A DNA stretch of 64,000 bases from Streptomyces sp. GS7 (GCF_009834125.1 NZ_CP047146.1:4643501-4707500); one strand, 5' to 3'. Positions 1 to 10,167 are shown, counted from the stretch's first letter. Numbers and translations: made by a program. Notes: a model not told the origin generated them from the letters alone.

Positions 1-1236
1 CGTCACCAGCACCGCACAGCCCGTCTGACCAGTCAAGTCAAGGCCGTAGTCAAGGAGTTAGCGGGCCGGGCGGGAGTCCGCTTGCCGGCGATACTCGCGA
101 TGGGCCTGTCGCGTCACACGGCCCTGCGCACCTTGTTGCGCATCCCGCTGCCCGGCGGCCGGGTACACCGCGTGATCGGCGTCGACGACTTCGCTCTGCG
201 CCGGCGCCACCGCTACGCCACCGTGGTAATCGACGCCGAAACCCATGAGCGGATCGACGTACTGCCCGACCGCACGGCCGACACTTTGGAGGCGTGGCTG
301 CGCGAGCATCCAGGCATCGAGGTCGTGTGCCGTGACGGCTCCACGACCTACACCCAGGCCATCCGCCGCGCCCCGCCGGACGCGGTCCAGGTTGGTGATC
401 GCTGGCACGTCTGGCGCAACCTGTCCGAAGCCGCCCTGAGCGAGATCAAGGCGCACAGCAGCTGCTGGGCCACCGTCCTGGACGCGCCCCTGTACGACGG
501 ACCCCGCGCACAGACCACCCTGGAACGCCGGCACCAGATCCACGACCTGCTCGACCAGGGCGTGGGCCTGCTCGAATGCGCCCGCCGCCTACAACTGGCC
601 CTGAACACCGTCAAACGCTACGCCCGAGCCGATCGGCCCGAACGCATGCTCCGCGTCCCCAAGTACCGCGCCGGCCTCGTCGACCCCTACCGCGAGCACC
701 TGCGCACACGCCGCGCCGAGGACCCCGCCGTCCCCATCCAGCACCTCTTCGAAGAGATCAAGGCCCTCGGCTTCACCGGCTGTCTCAATCTCCTGCACAA
801 GTACATCAACCAAGGACGCGCGGACGCCGACCGCAGCCACACCTCCCCGCGCAGGTTCGCCCGGATGCTGCTGACCAGGCCCGACAACCTCAAGGCCGAA
901 CATCACGAACTCCTGGCCAAGCTCACCACAGCCTGCCCCGAGATGACTCAACTCACCAACCACATCACGGAGTTCGCCCAACTCCTGACGCCTCACACAG
1001 GAAACACCGACGCGCTCGCGCGCTGGATCGTCCAGGTCCGCGCAACCGACCTGCCCCATCTGCACGCCTTCACCCGCGGCCTGGAACGAGACCACGACGC
1101 CGTGATCGCCGCGCTCACACTCCCGTACAGCAACGGCCCCGCCGAGGGCGTCAACACCAAGACCAAACGGATCGCGCGCCAGATGCACGGTCGAGCAGGC
1201 TTCACCCTGCTTCGCCACCGCATCCTCCTCGGATAG
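1..1236 (+). CDS. ISL3-family transposase, 5' end outside window
   Basis: The frame is open from base 1, so the gene begins before the window; the TTG at 82 is only the first internal start. The protein shows the ISL3 DDE core: VIGVDDFALRRRH near the first Asp, RDGSTTY around the second, then an insertion with a small HTH (LLECARRLQLALNTVKRYAR), and the C-terminal PYSNGPAEGVNTKTKRIARQ block containing the catalytic Glu. It would catalyse cut-and-paste transposition. It ends in HRILLG and stops 50 bp before an interrupted serine hydrolase frame, so this element may have truncated that gene. The zinc-finger N-terminus expected for the family lies upstream. Family call is confident; whether the element is complete cannot be judged. 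Confidence 0.9.
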   Translation, partial: RHQHRTARLTSQVKAVVKELAGRAGVRLPAILAMGLSRHTALRTLLRIPLPGGRVHRVIGVDDFALRRRHRYATVVIDAETHERIDVLPDRTADTLEAWLREHPGIEVVCRDGSTTYTQAIRRAPPDAVQVGDRWHVWRNLSEAALSEIKAHSSCWATVLDAPLYDGPRAQTTLERRHQIHDLLDQGVGLLECARRLQLALNTVKRYARADRPERMLRVPKYRAGLVDPYREHLRTRRAEDPAVPIQHLFEEIKALGFTGCLNLLHKYINQGRADADRSHTSPRRFARMLLTRPDNLKAEHHELLAKLTTACPEMTQLTNHITEFAQLLTPHTGNTDALARWIVQVRATDLPHLHAFTRGLERDHDAVIAALTLPYSNGPAEGVNTKTKRIARQMHGRAGFTLLRHRILLG

Positions 1237-1285
1237 CGACACCCTCCGTCACCACCGAAAGTGAGACAGGGCCGTTCTATTTACA

Positions 1286-1732
1286 GTCCCTGCCCCGACC
1301 GAGCTCAACGAAGACATCGGCCACCATCTCAAGAGCACCGCCGACGACTTCTCCGCCCGCCTCCTCGGCGGCGTCTGCGGCATCGCCGGCACCTTCTCCA
1401 TCCTCAACGACCTCGCCCGCTTCCTGCGGTACATGCTCGACCCCACGACCGCCCCCACAGCACCAGGCTTCGGGCCGAACTGGGTCGAGGAATCGCTCAA
1501 CGTCCAGACCGGAACCCTGGAACCCGTACGCGACCTCTTCCGGCACCCCGCCCCCGGCACCGCCCCCGCCGACCGCTCGTACGTGCACTACGGCTTCACC
1601 GGCACCGGCATGTAGATCTCCCCCAAACGGGGAACCTGGGCCGTCCTGCTGACGAACAAGCTCTACTACACCCGCGACCGCGAACCGGTGACCCGTATCC
1701 GCAACGCCTTTCGAAGCCTGGTCTTCGGTTGA
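1286..1732 (+). pseudogene. Serine hydrolase (beta-lactamase-like) C-terminal remnant
   Basis: A single frame reads VPAPTELNEDIGHHL, LGGVCGIAGTFSILNDLARF, then YGFTGTGM, a TAG stop at 1613-1615, and continues ISPKRGTWAVLLTNKLYYTRD to a TGA at 1730. The pattern GxAGxFSTxxDLARF and the late GFTGTxxWxSPxRxxWAVLLTN block are typical of class C beta-lactamase-like serine hydrolases. The TAG stands where a Trp codon (TGG) is expected, so it looks like a nonsense mutation. The N-terminal half with the SxxK nucleophile is absent, replaced by the ISL3 element. Conclusion: a dead fragment, truncated by IS insertion and then mutated. Confidence 0.7.
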
Positions 1733-1927
1733 CCTGCGCCATACCCGTCAGCGAGCCTCAGGCAGCCGTGAGCAGCCTCGCCGGTGAACAGGACGAGCTC
1801 GTCCAGCTCGACGCCGAGGCCGACCAACGAAGGCAGGCCGTCGCCCTCGGCATGCCGACGCGCAACCATGGATGCGGAGATTCGACCACGGAGGCGCATG
1901 CCAGCGGAAGGAGGCGATGGCAATGAT

Positions 1928-2209
1928 GTGTACGGCTGCGGATGGGGGTGGGGTGGCTGGCTTACCATGGCCGTGACGGTGGCGTTGTTCTGGGGGCTGC
2001 TGATCGCTGGGGTCATCGCGCTGATCCACTACTTCACAGGCGCCCGACGGGAGACCTGGCCCGGCCCCTCCGGAACCTCCGGACCAGCCGGAGAGCGGGT
2101 ATGGGGGCCTGGGCAGGGCGAGGATCTACTCGCCGAACGGTTCGCTCGCGGAGAGATCGACGAGGAGGAGTACAAACGGCGGCTCGCAGTGTTGCGGGAG
2201 CCGCGGTGA
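1928..2209 (+). CDS. SHOCT-domain small membrane protein
   Basis: A protein of about 93 residues: a Trp/Gly-rich N-terminus, one membrane helix (TMAVTVALFWGLLIAGVIALIHYF), a Pro/Gly linker, and a C-terminal SHOCT motif (DLLAERFARGEIDEEEYKRRLAVL). SHOCT is a short oligomerisation-type domain common at the end of actinobacterial membrane proteins; its biochemical role is not defined. I chose the GTG at 1928 because AGGAGG lies at 1909-1914 and the residues before it are not family-like; ATG 1898 in the same frame is an alternative. It stands alone between IS remnants. Family call is confident, start less so. Confidence 0.7.
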   Translation: MYGCGWGWGGWLTMAVTVALFWGLLIAGVIALIHYFTGARRETWPGPSGTSGPAGERVWGPGQGEDLLAERFARGEIDEEEYKRRLAVLREPR

Positions 2210-2278
2210 GTGCGATGCCCTTCCATGGCCACGACGGTGACGCTCATCGCTGCATGATGCGCGCTCCCGGGGTCGCGC

Positions 2279-2494
2279 TCACCTCTGCCCTGCGGGGGCG
2301 ATCGCGTCGACGGGTCCCGGCGTCGATCTGGTCCTGCCGCACCCACTTGCGCAGCGTCTCGGTCGTGCCGATGCCCAGCTTCTGGCGACCGTTTTCATCG
2401 CGGCCCACTCGGTGTCGTACTCCGGCCGCACCTCGGCGACCATCCGCACCGCACGAAGGCGCAGCTCAAGCGGGTACTGGGAAGGACGTGCCAT
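2279..2494 (-). pseudogene. IS3-family orfA fragment, frameshifted
   Basis: The minus strand begins MARPSQYPLELRLRAVRMVAEV...YDTEWAAMKTVA, the N-terminal HTH of an IS3-family OrfA. Just after KTVA the frame is lost; the next frame reads LGIGTTETLRKWVRQDQIDAGT, the expected continuation. So one base has been lost near 2390. No orfB follows; the sequence below 2265 is unrelated. This is a short inactive relic. Confidence 0.75.
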
Positions 2495-3130
2495 AACTCG
2501 CTCCTCTCAAACGATCGAGTCCTTACCGAACCCGGAACGGTTCAGGGCTTGGTCAGCGCACTGACCAGGCTCTTTGCGTGTGTGTCCGGGGGGACTTGAA
2601 CCATACGTACATGCCGGTGTTGCGGGGCGAATTGCAATTGCCTGCCTCGCCGGCTTCATCCCAGCCCTGACGCTCTATCTCACGGCGGACCGCGATGTCT
2701 GGACCCTCACACTCCGGATATGCCTACCGGAGACGTTCGTGGGATCTTCCATGCCCACGGCCTCGGACACCGTCCTCGATGTAAGCCAACTCGTGAAGAC
2801 CCACCGCACACCCGCCAGCGAGTTCCGCGCCTCTGCCCGGCTGACCATCACCCGGCAGGAGATCACCTGCTCCGTCCGGGTGCTATCGCGACACGCCACC
2901 ACGGGGATTCCGCAGCCTTGCGAGTCCACCGCATGGCGTGATGCAACGAGCGTTACATTCGCCATGCCAAGAGGTGCCCGACAGCAAGGACACGAGGCAC
3001 CTGGCCAGTACGACGCCCATGTCGGCGTCGGCAGGCGCGCGGTGCCGCCCATGCCGCCAGTGTTGGCCGCGGATCGCGAGGAATGGCCTGTCAGAGGCAC
3101 ACCGGGCCCGGGTCCAGAAGGTGAGGGCGT
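2495..3130. other. Non-coding or unassigned 0.64 kb before qcrB
   Basis: Open frames exist on both strands (for example plus 2574 onward), but none shows a recognisable domain, a good ribosome binding site or a consistent codon pattern. It probably holds the promoter of the respiratory cassette together with decayed sequence. I see no clear hairpin or operator. Confidence 0.4.
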
Positions 3131-4828
3131 ATGGGGGCTCCCAGGATCGCGCGGAGACGGGAGACGCCGCGGGTCGAGGCTGCTGCGGTCGCAATCGACG
3201 GGCGGACGCCGCTGTTGGACGCCGCCAAGGGGCTGGTCCGCAAGGTGTTCCCGGACCACTGGTCGTTCCTGCTGGGCGAGCTGGCCCTGTACAGCTTCGT
3301 CGTGCTGCTGCTGACCGGCGTCTACCTCACCTTCTTCTTCAAACCGAGCATGGGTGAAATCGTCTACCACGGTTTCTACCGGCCACTGCGCGGGGTGTAC
3401 ATGACCGAGGCATACGCCTCCACCCTGCACATCAGCTTCGACATTCGAGGCGGCCTGCTGATCCGTCAGATCCACCACTGGGCCGCGCTGGTGTTCGTTG
3501 CCGCGCTCGGCGTGCACATGCTGCGGATCTTCTTCACGGGAGCCTTCCGCCGGCCGCGGGAGCTTAACTGGGTACTGGGCATGACCCTCTTCATGCTCGC
3601 CATGGTGGAGGGCTTCTGCGGCTACTCCCTTCCGGACGACCTTCTCTCCGGCACCGGCCTGCGGATCGCCGAGGGGATCATGCTCTCCCTCCCGCTCGTG
3701 GGAACCTATGTCACCGTCTTCGTCTTCGGCGGCGAGTTCCCGGGCCGGGACGTCATTCCCCGGCTCTACGAGCTTCACATCCTGCTGGTACCCGGCCTGC
3801 TACTGGCGCTCATCGGGGCCCACCTCACCCTGGTCTTCTCCCTCAAGCACACGCACTGGGCCGGGCGGGGAAGGGGCAACCGCAATGTCGTCGGCATGCC
3901 GATGTTCCCGCAGTTCCTGACCCGCACCCTTGGCCTGCTCTTCGCCCTCCTCGGTGTCCTGACGCTGCTCGGTGGCCTCGCCCAGGTCAACCCGATCTGG
4001 GTCTACGGTCCCTACCGCCCCGACATTGCCTCGACGGACTCCCAACCCGACTGGTACATCGGCTTTCTGGAGGGTGCACTGCGCCTGATGCCGGCCGTCG
4101 AGACCCAGGTCTTCGGCCACACCCTCTCCTGGAGCGCTCTCGTGCCCGCTGTGCTCTTGCCGGGCGCGATGTTCACGCTCCTCTACCTGTACCCGTTCGT
4201 GGAGCGGTGGCTCACCGCGGACCAGAGCGAACACCATCTGTGCGACCGGCCGCGCAACCAACCCACCCGCACCGGACTCGGTGTAGGCGGCATCGCCTTC
4301 TACGCGGTACTGCTGGTGGCCGGAGGCGACGACGTCATCGCCTACTCCTTCGGCATCTCCGTCAACGCACTCGTCTGGACGCTGCGCGTCGCGCTGATCG
4401 CCCTGCCGCCCCTGAGCTTCATGGTGGCCAAGCGGCTCTGCCTGGCGCTGCAGGCGCGCGACCGTGAGCGACTGCTGAAGGGCGAGCGGACAGGCGACAT
4501 CGTCCAGTCGGCTGAGGGCGGGTACTCCGAGCCGGACCGCAGAAGCCTGACCGCGGATCAGCGCTACGTCGTCCTGGTACGAGACCTGGCGGAACCACTC
4601 GAAGCACCGCCGCCGTACGAGGCGGGAGAGGTGTCGCCCTCAGCCCGGCTGCTGCAGCGGGCCCAGCGGGCGCGCGCCGCTCTCAGCGCATGGTTCCACC
4701 AGGACCGCGTAGAGATGCCCGCCACCGATGCTCAGCGCCGGCAGATCGCTCGCGCTCTCGCGCCACCGCACGAGCCTGACGGTGAGCCCTCAACCGCCAC
4801 CGATGCCGAGTGCAAGGAGGATTCATGA
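3131..4828 (+). CDS. qcrB: Cytochrome bc1 complex cytochrome b subunit (QcrB paralogue)
   Basis: A 565-residue integral membrane protein. In bc1 it oxidises menaquinol and carries two b hemes. Visible marks: the first ligand pair in the [10 protein letters not shown] and [22 protein letters not shown] helices, the second in [23 protein letters not shown], and the Qo-site loop as PDWY in place of the usual PEWY ([11 protein letters not shown]). The hydrophilic C-terminal tail of about 120 residues is actinobacterial. Start ATG 3131 follows GAAGGTGAG. The stop overlaps the ctaD start (ATGA), implying translational coupling. No qcrA (Rieske) or qcrC is adjacent, so it must pair with subunits from elsewhere or serve a specialised quinol route. 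Probably a second copy, not the housekeeping gene (inference). Confidence 0.9.
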   Translation: MGAPRIARRRETPRVEAAAVAIDGRTPLLDAAKGLVRKVFPDHWSFLLGELALYSFVVLLLTGVYLTFFFKPSMGEIVYHGFYRPLRGVYMTEAYASTLHISFDIRGGLLIRQIHHWAALVFVAALGVHMLRIFFTGAFRRPRELNWVLGMTLFMLAMVEGFCGYSLPDDLLSGTGLRIAEGIMLSLPLVGTYVTVFVFGGEFPGRDVIPRLYELHILLVPGLLLALIGAHLTLVFSLKHTHWAGRGRGNRNVVGMPMFPQFLTRTLGLLFALLGVLTLLGGLAQVNPIWVYGPYRPDIASTDSQPDWYIGFLEGALRLMPAVETQVFGHTLSWSALVPAVLLPGAMFTLLYLYPFVERWLTADQSEHHLCDRPRNQPTRTGLGVGGIAFYAVLLVAGGDDVIAYSFGISVNALVWTLRVALIALPPLSFMVAKRLCLALQARDRERLLKGERTGDIVQSAEGGYSEPDRRSLTADQRYVVLVRDLAEPLEAPPPYEAGEVSPSARLLQRAQRARAALSAWFHQDRVEMPATDAQRRQIARALAPPHEPDGEPSTATDAECKEDS

Positions 4829-6534
4829 CGGCCGTGGACACCACGCCGACCGCCCCGCGGGCGCGGATCCGGCACGGCCGCACGCTCCTGCGCTGGCTCA
4901 CGTCAACCGACCACAAGGTCATCGGGAACCTCTATCTGGCGACGGCCTTCGGGTTCTTCCTGGTGGGCGGTGTGATGGCGTTGCTGATGCGGGCCGAGCT
5001 GATGCGCCCCGGCCTGCAGTTCTTCAGCAACGAGCAGTACAACCAACTGTTCACCATGCACGGCACGATCATGCTGCTGCTGTTCGCGACGCCGACCTTC
5101 GTCGGCTTCACCAACGCGATCATGCCACTGCAGATCGGTGCGCCCGACGTGGCCTTCCCCAGGCTCAACGCCTTCACCTACTGGGTGTTCCTGTTCGGCG
5201 GGCTGATGGTGGTCAGCGGCTTCCTCACCCCACAGGGCGCGCCCGCGTTCGGGTGGTTCGCATATGCGCCGCTCAACAGCGCGATCCGCACCCCCGGCCT
5301 CGGGGCGGACCTGTGGATCATGGGCCTAGTGGTGGCCGGTGTGGGCACCATCCTCGGCGCGGTGAACTTCATCGCGACCATCACCTGCCTGCGTGCGCCG
5401 GGCATGACGGTGTTCCGGATGCCGATCTTCACCTGGAACGTCCTGTTCACTTCGATCATGGTGCTGCTGGCCTTCCCCGTGCTGACGGCAGCGCTGCTCG
5501 CCCTGGAGGCGGACCGGAAGTTCGGCTCCCACGTCTTCGATCCGGTGAACGGCGGCGCGATCCTCTGGCAGCACCTGTTCTGGTTCTTCGGCCATCCCGA
5601 GGTGTACATCGTCGCGCTGCCATTCTTCGGGATCGTCAGCGAGGTCATCCCGGTCTTCAGCCGCAAGCCCATCTTCGGCTACACCACCCTCATCGGCGCC
5701 ACCATCGCCATCACCGCGCTGTCGATGTCGGTCTGGGCCCACCACATGTTCGCCACCGGCACGGTGCTCCTGCCGTTCTTCGCCCTGCTGTCCTTCCTCA
5801 TCGCGGTGCCCACGGGGGTGAAGTTCTTCAACTGGATCGGCACCATGTGGCAGGGCTCGGTGTCCTTCGAGACCCCGATACTGTGGTCGATCGGCTTCCT
5901 GGTCACCTTCCTGCTCGGCGGCATGAGCGGCGTGCTACTGGCCGCCCCGCCGGTCGACTTCCACGTCACCGACACCTACTTCGTCGTCGCCCATATGCAC
6001 TACGTGCTGTTCGGCACGGTCGTCTTCGCCACCTTCGCCGGCTTCTACTTCTGGTGGCCGAAGATCACCGGACGGATGCTCGACGAACGGCTCGGGAAGA
6101 TCCAGTTCTGGCTGCTGTTCCTCGGCTTCCACACCACCTTCCTGGTGCAGCACTGGCTGGGCCTGACCGGCATGCCGCGCCGGTACGCCGACTACCTGCC
6201 CGCCGACGGGTTCACCACGCTGAACACCATCTCCTCCATCGGCTCATTCGTCCTCGGCTCCTCCACACTGATCTTCCTCTACAACGTCTGGCACACCGCC
6301 GAGTACGGCGAGAAGGTGACCGAGGACGACCCGTGGGGCTGGGGACGGTCCCTGGAGTGGGCCACCTCCAGCCCGCCGCCCGCGCACAACTTCCACTCCC
6401 TGCCCAGAATCCGCTCGGAGTCACCGGCGTTCGACCTGCACCACCCGGAGGTCGCCGAGTTGGAGGCCCGCCGCCGGCGGCTGGCCGCTGGGTCGCCCGC
6501 CGCGCCCGGCGAGAAGGGAGGGGAAGAGGCATGA
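4825..6534 (+). CDS. ctaD: Cytochrome c oxidase subunit I (aa3-type)
   Basis: 569 residues, about 12 membrane helices. It reduces O2 at the heme a3-CuB centre. Visible: [11 protein letters not shown] at the N-terminus, the first heme a ligand in [10 protein letters not shown], the D-pathway Asp in [11 protein letters not shown], the CuB/Tyr cross-link motif GHPEVYI, the CuB pair VWAHHMF, and the last two heme ligands in [17 protein letters not shown] includes the A1-type Glu. The frame opens at GTG 4810, but AAGGAGG at 4814-4820 and the ATG at 4825 decide the start; it overlaps the qcrB stop. No subunit II or III is nearby. All key residues are intact, so it should be functional if given its partners. 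Confidence 0.95.
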   Translation: MTAVDTTPTAPRARIRHGRTLLRWLTSTDHKVIGNLYLATAFGFFLVGGVMALLMRAELMRPGLQFFSNEQYNQLFTMHGTIMLLLFATPTFVGFTNAIMPLQIGAPDVAFPRLNAFTYWVFLFGGLMVVSGFLTPQGAPAFGWFAYAPLNSAIRTPGLGADLWIMGLVVAGVGTILGAVNFIATITCLRAPGMTVFRMPIFTWNVLFTSIMVLLAFPVLTAALLALEADRKFGSHVFDPVNGGAILWQHLFWFFGHPEVYIVALPFFGIVSEVIPVFSRKPIFGYTTLIGATIAITALSMSVWAHHMFATGTVLLPFFALLSFLIAVPTGVKFFNWIGTMWQGSVSFETPILWSIGFLVTFLLGGMSGVLLAAPPVDFHVTDTYFVVAHMHYVLFGTVVFATFAGFYFWWPKITGRMLDERLGKIQFWLLFLGFHTTFLVQHWLGLTGMPRRYADYLPADGFTTLNTISSIGSFVLGSSTLIFLYNVWHTAEYGEKVTEDDPWGWGRSLEWATSSPPPAHNFHSLPRIRSESPAFDLHHPEVAELEARRRRLAAGSPAAPGEKGGEEA

Positions 6535-6920
6535 AGATCGAGGGACGGCTGTTCGTCGTGATGGCCCTGTATTTCGGCGGTACGGCCGCCGTGTACGGCT
6601 GGCGGGCCGAGGAGCCGGCGGGGACAGCAGCACTGACGGTTGCTTTCCTGATGTCGAGTCTGGTCGCCTGCTTCTACTTCGTGCAGTACCGGAAGCGCGG
6701 CCTGCGTTCGCAGGACCGGCGGGACGCGGAGGTGGCCGACACAGCGGGTCCGCTGGCCTTCTTCCCTCCACGCAGCGGCTGGCCGCTCCTCACCGGACTG
6801 GGGCTCGCGCTGTCGGCGCTGGGAGTGGTGTTCGGGCTCTGGCTGTTCGTCATCGGCATGGGCGTGCTGGGCGGGGGCGTCTTCGGCTTCGTCTTCCAGT
6901 ATGTCGACCGCGATGCCTGA
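6531..6920 (+). CDS. ctaF: Cytochrome c oxidase subunit IV (actinobacterial CtaF)
   Basis: 129 residues, four predicted membrane helices (for example [18 protein letters not shown] and [21 protein letters not shown]), matching the small actinobacterial subunit IV that stabilises the aa3 oxidase. ATG 6531 follows GAAGGGAGGGGAAGAGG and overlaps the ctaD stop by ATGA, so the three genes form one coupled operon. Subunit IV next to ctaD and qcrB suggests a compact set for a bc1-aa3 supercomplex variant. Confidence 0.88.
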   Translation: MKIEGRLFVVMALYFGGTAAVYGWRAEEPAGTAALTVAFLMSSLVACFYFVQYRKRGLRSQDRRDAEVADTAGPLAFFPPRSGWPLLTGLGLALSALGVVFGLWLFVIGMGVLGGGVFGFVFQYVDRDA

Positions 6921-7070
6921 CACGTCACGGACACGGGCTCTGGCGCCGGTCGCGTCGTTCGCGGCACCGCACCCCGACCGGAAAGATGGACCGCCCGCAG
7001 CAGGACGTCGTGATCTCCGAGATCGTCATCGAGAAGCGCTGACACCACGTTGAACCCCATCGACGGCACC

Positions 7071-7105
7071 GGACCGGCCAGCCCCGAGAAGGGGGCGGCC
7101 GGTCC
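7071..7105 (+). terminator. Hairpin downstream of the qcrB-ctaD-ctaF operon
   Basis: GGACCGGCC at 7071-7079 pairs perfectly with GGCCGGTCC at 7097-7105 across a 17-nt loop. It lies 150 bp after ctaF with no gene between. It lacks a T-run, as is common in Streptomyces terminators. The region 6921-7215 otherwise holds no supported gene. Confidence 0.6.
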
Positions 7106-7215
7106 ACCGCGGTAGCCACCCCTTAGCACTCAGCCCGACCGAGCGTTGACTCCTAGGCCGTAAAGCTCGGCCCGACGTCGGAGCCTCCCCCGCCGCCGAG
7201 AGAAACGGCACCTTA

Positions 7216-8065
7216 GAAGTCGTCTCATTTGGTGAGTCTGCGGTAGCAGATGAGGCTGCAGGCGATGGCGGTGAAGGCGAGGAAGTGTTCAGCCTTGCGC
7301 TCGTAGCGGCGGTGCAGGCGGCGGCAGCCGGCGAGCCAGGACATTGTGCGCTCGATCGTCCAGCGGTGCCGGCCCAGTCGGGTGGAGGACTCGATGCCTC
7401 TGCGGGCGATGCGGTGCCGGATGCCTCGCCCGCGGAGCCATCGACGCAGGTCGTCGTAGTCGTACCCCTTGTCCGCATGGAGCTTGGCGGGCCGTCATCG
7501 GCGCGGCCCGCGGCGCGAGCGGATCGGCGGGATGCCTCGGACGAGCGGCTTGAGTGCCTGACTGTCGTGCAGGTTCGCACCGGAGATCCCGATGGACAGG
7601 GGTAAAACGGTCCGCTCGGTGATCAAGTGGACCTTCGAGCCCTTCTTGCCCCGGTCGACAGGATTCGGACCTGTCAGCTCCCCCCTTTCAGGGCCCGCAT
7701 GTTCACCGAGTCGATGGCGCAGCGCGACCAGTCCAGGTCCCCGCGCGATCCCAACTCGTCGAGGATGACGCGGTGGAGCTTGGCCCAGACCCGGGCAGCG
7801 GTCCACTCGGTGAAGCGCCGGTGGACGGTCGGCCCCGACGGACCGAAGACGGGCGGCAACTGCCGCCAGTTGCAGCCCGTCGTGGCCACAAAGATGATCG
7901 CCGCGAGGACCTCACGGTCACCGTACCGGCGTCGGCCCCCGCCCTGCGGCCGCGACGGAGCGGGTGGCACAACCCGCTGGAACAGCTCGTACAGCTCGTC
8001 CGGCACCAAGCGTTCCACCATCAGCACGAGCCCAGACTACCGACGAAGCCAAATGAGACGACGTC
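7216..8065 (-). mobile_element. IS5-family element, 850 bp, with TTA target duplication
   Basis: The left end (7216-7232) and right end (8049-8065) are 17-bp inverted repeats with one mismatch, core GTCGTCTCATTTGG. Both ends are flanked by TTA (7213-7215 and 8066-8068), the TNA duplication typical of part of the IS5 family. The element has inserted directly beside an IS1380-like end relic. Confidence 0.85.
7225..8027 (-). pseudogene. IS5-family transposase, two frame breaks
   Basis: Frame 1 (8027 to 7674) gives MLMVERLVPDELYELFQRV...NWRQLPPVFG and IDSVNMRALKGGS, then stops. A -1 shift at the AAAGGGGGGAG run restores LTGPNPVDRGKKGSKVHLI. A second break near 7500 is needed to reach HADKGYDYDDLRRWLRGRGIRHRIARRG and the C-terminus CSLICYRRLTK ending at 7225. 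The first shift sits on a G-run and could be programmed as in some IS5 groups; the second has no such site and suggests inactivation. Confidence 0.8.
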
Positions 8066-8155
8066 TTAGACAGGTCCCATCGTTGCAGGTCAGCAGTGCT
8101 CTCCTCTTATTTGTTCAAGGCGTGGACGAGCACGCGCATGAAAGCGCGAGTTTAG
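8066..8155. repeat. Relic of an IS1380-like 5' end (copy 1)
   Basis: The stretch TTAGACAGGTCCCATCGT..GCAGGTCAG...GAAAGCGCGAG matches 10079-10165, which sits just upstream of an IS1380 transposase start. Here the transposase is gone and the IS5 element abuts. The copy includes the 16-mer CATCGTTGCAGGTCAG, which recurs at 32867. From 8156 to 8372 I see nothing supported apart from the likely promoter of the next gene. Confidence 0.55.
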
Positions 8156-8372
8156 GTCGCTTTGTGCGGCTCCCGGTAGGTGGGTTGCAACGCTCACGAA
8201 CCACCGGATCTCGGCCCGTTCGACAGTCGTCCGGACGCGTGTTTGTATGAAAGAGAGGGATGCTGCGACAGCGGATCTGCGCGGAGTTCGAGCCCATCCT
8301 GATCACACCCGGCCCACCCAGAAGCAGGAGCTGCCGCAGTAGCGGAATCCTCGGCGAAGGGGTTGGTTGCTC

Positions 8373-9665
8373 GTGTCAGTTACTCATCAGCTCCAGGTTG
8401 AACGGCTCTACCGTTATACGGTGCCGCCCGGGCTGGAGACCCCGATCAGCGTTGCCACACTGCCGAATGCCAGATGCAGGGTGCGTACGGAGCGGGACGA
8501 CGGTCCCTATCTCGTGGCGTATTCCGGCCCCTATGGGATCCTCGAATTTTCGGTTCGACCACTGGGCGAGAGCAACGAGACAGCCCACTTGTGCATCGAC
8601 GCGGCAACCGATGGCGAGGGAATGCAGCACGTGGTGGATCTCCGGTCCACCACCCAGCCGACCGAAAAGATGCCGCCGCCACCCGCCAGAGCTCGAACCT
8701 CTCAAGCGCGAGATGGCCGCACCATTCCTCCTCTGGAGCTGGACGACTGTCTGGGCCTCGACGACGAAGAGCTCTTCGCACGCGGATACCCGCCGCGGCC
8801 GAGCCCTGACCTCGCGCCCGCCGCCTTCGTCGCCTGGTGCCGATTCGTCTCGGCTCCTTTCACCTTTGTGGAGCCGCATCTGGTCCCCCGTCCGGACCTC
8901 ACCCACACGTATCGGAGCCTGAGCGGGCGGGACCGGGACCGGAACGTCGAGCCACTGTCCTTGCGGGAGTCGAACAACTGGAGCGGCTACCAGCTGATGG
9001 GCAACCCTGGCACGTACGACTACGTATACGGCAGCTGGAATGTCCCCGGCGGTGGCGCGGGCCCCTTCAATCCGTATACGTACAGTTCCTTCTGGATCGG
9101 CCTGGATGGGGCGGGGACCCCCGACCTCATCCAAGCCGGGACGGAGTCGGACGGCATCGTGGATCCCAGCCAGACGGTCCCGGTCTGCACGAGCGTCTAT
9201 TACGCATGGACGTGCTTCTTGCCGCAGCAGTGGGCCGCGCAACAGCTAGTGAACTTCCCCGTCAGGATTGGCGATGCAATTCAGTGCTCGGTCATGGTTG
9301 CCGCTGACTTGAACTCAGGACCCGTGATGAACGGCCAATTTGGGTCCTTCAACATTTCCAACCAGACAACGGGGTCGTACACCCGCATCTTGACCGCACG
9401 CGGTTCAACTGCCGTGAGCGGCTCCCAAGCGGAATGGATCATGGAGCGGCCGACCAAACAAGGCGGTCATTCTGATCTGGCGACCTACGGTACCGCCACC
9501 ATGAAGTACCCCTTGGCCGAAACCGCGAACCCGGTTAAGTGGGTGGGCTATCTCGATGCGAACAACGACCAGATCACGATGGTCAACCCAGACGAAATCC
9601 CCTTGTCGACCGTTGCCGCCGTGGACCGCGACACGATGCAGTTCACGTGGCACAAATACAACTGA
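8373..9665 (+). CDS. G1-family (eqolisin-like) glutamic endopeptidase
   Basis: 430 residues. The C-terminal ~230 residues match peptidase family G1: NNWSGYQ, GSWNVP, SSFWIGLDGAGTPDLIQAGTESD and SQAEWIMERPT. The catalytic Gln and Glu of this family correspond to Q254 (LIQAG) and E354 (AEWIMER). The N-terminal ~190 residues are not recognised and may be a prodomain. No signal peptide is visible, unlike secreted fungal members. Start GTG 8373 is preceded by GAAGGGG; TTG 8367 is possible. The gene is monocistronic, between mobile relics, with somewhat lower GC in its second half, which hints at transfer. Family confident; location and substrate unknown. Confidence 0.8.
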   Translation: MSVTHQLQVERLYRYTVPPGLETPISVATLPNARCRVRTERDDGPYLVAYSGPYGILEFSVRPLGESNETAHLCIDAATDGEGMQHVVDLRSTTQPTEKMPPPPARARTSQARDGRTIPPLELDDCLGLDDEELFARGYPPRPSPDLAPAAFVAWCRFVSAPFTFVEPHLVPRPDLTHTYRSLSGRDRDRNVEPLSLRESNNWSGYQLMGNPGTYDYVYGSWNVPGGGAGPFNPYTYSSFWIGLDGAGTPDLIQAGTESDGIVDPSQTVPVCTSVYYAWTCFLPQQWAAQQLVNFPVRIGDAIQCSVMVAADLNSGPVMNGQFGSFNISNQTTGSYTRILTARGSTAVSGSQAEWIMERPTKQGGHSDLATYGTATMKYPLAETANPVKWVGYLDANNDQITMVNPDEIPLSTVAAVDRDTMQFTWHKYN

Positions 9666-9774
9666 CGGCAATCCCGTTGGATGGACCTTCGGGGAAAGGA
9701 TTAGCCTCGATCGTTCACGAGTCCCTGTCGGTTCGTTGACGGGGACTCTGTGATTGTGTGGTGTGGTCTTTCGG

Positions 9775-10042
9775 AGGCCACCGGGCCGAACACCTCGGGC
9801 TCGGCCCGCAGCATGCCGACATCGGCCAAGCAGTCCCCGCCGAGCGCGACATCCAGCAGGACATTGCCCGGGTCGTGCACCGCCCGCGGCATGCGCCACG
9901 GCGCCATTGCCGCCGATATCGCGCCGCCCAGACCGGATTTGCGGACCGTCTCGACCAGCAGCACCGCCCCGGCCTGCGAGACCACCGACCGCCCACCGCC
10001 CTCAACACAGACAGGCGGGTAGGACCCGCTACGCTTCTTCAC
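9775..10042 (-). pseudogene. IS1380-family transposase, N-terminal remnant
   Basis: The minus strand gives MKKRSGSYPPVCVEGGGRSV, LLVETVRKSGLGGAISAAMAPWR, AVHDPGNVLLDVALGGDCLADVGMLRAEPEVFGPVAS, the start of an IS1380-family transposase. Homology ends at FGPVAS (9775), after which the frame runs into unrelated sequence. More than 350 residues, including the DDE core, are missing. The region 9666-9774 holds nothing supported. Confidence 0.85.
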
Positions 10043-10078
10043 CTGAGGAGTGCAGCTTTCTTGACGACGACCAGGACC

Positions 10079-10165
10079 CTAGACAAGTCCCATCGTCCCA
10101 GGTCAGGGGCGCTCCTCACCTCTTTGATCACACTTCGGACTGACCCGTTCGTGAAAGCGCGAGGC
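10079..10165. repeat. IS1380-like 5' end (copy 2)
   Basis: CTAGACAAGTCCCATCGTCCCAGGTCAGG...GTGAAAGCGCGAG, about 70% identical by eye to 8066-8155. It lies directly upstream of the IS1380 transposase remnant and probably includes its terminal repeat. The 866-bp IS inserted immediately after it. Confidence 0.55.
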
Positions 10166-10167
10166 TA

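Noticed and set aside
2574..3314. 246-residue plus-strand frame upstream of qcrB
   Set aside because: It runs into the qcrB coding region in another frame, shows no domain and has no good start site.
6962..7042. Tiny ORF MDRPQQDVVISEIVIEKR after ctaF
   Set aside because: Too short and without a clear ribosome binding site to call a gene.
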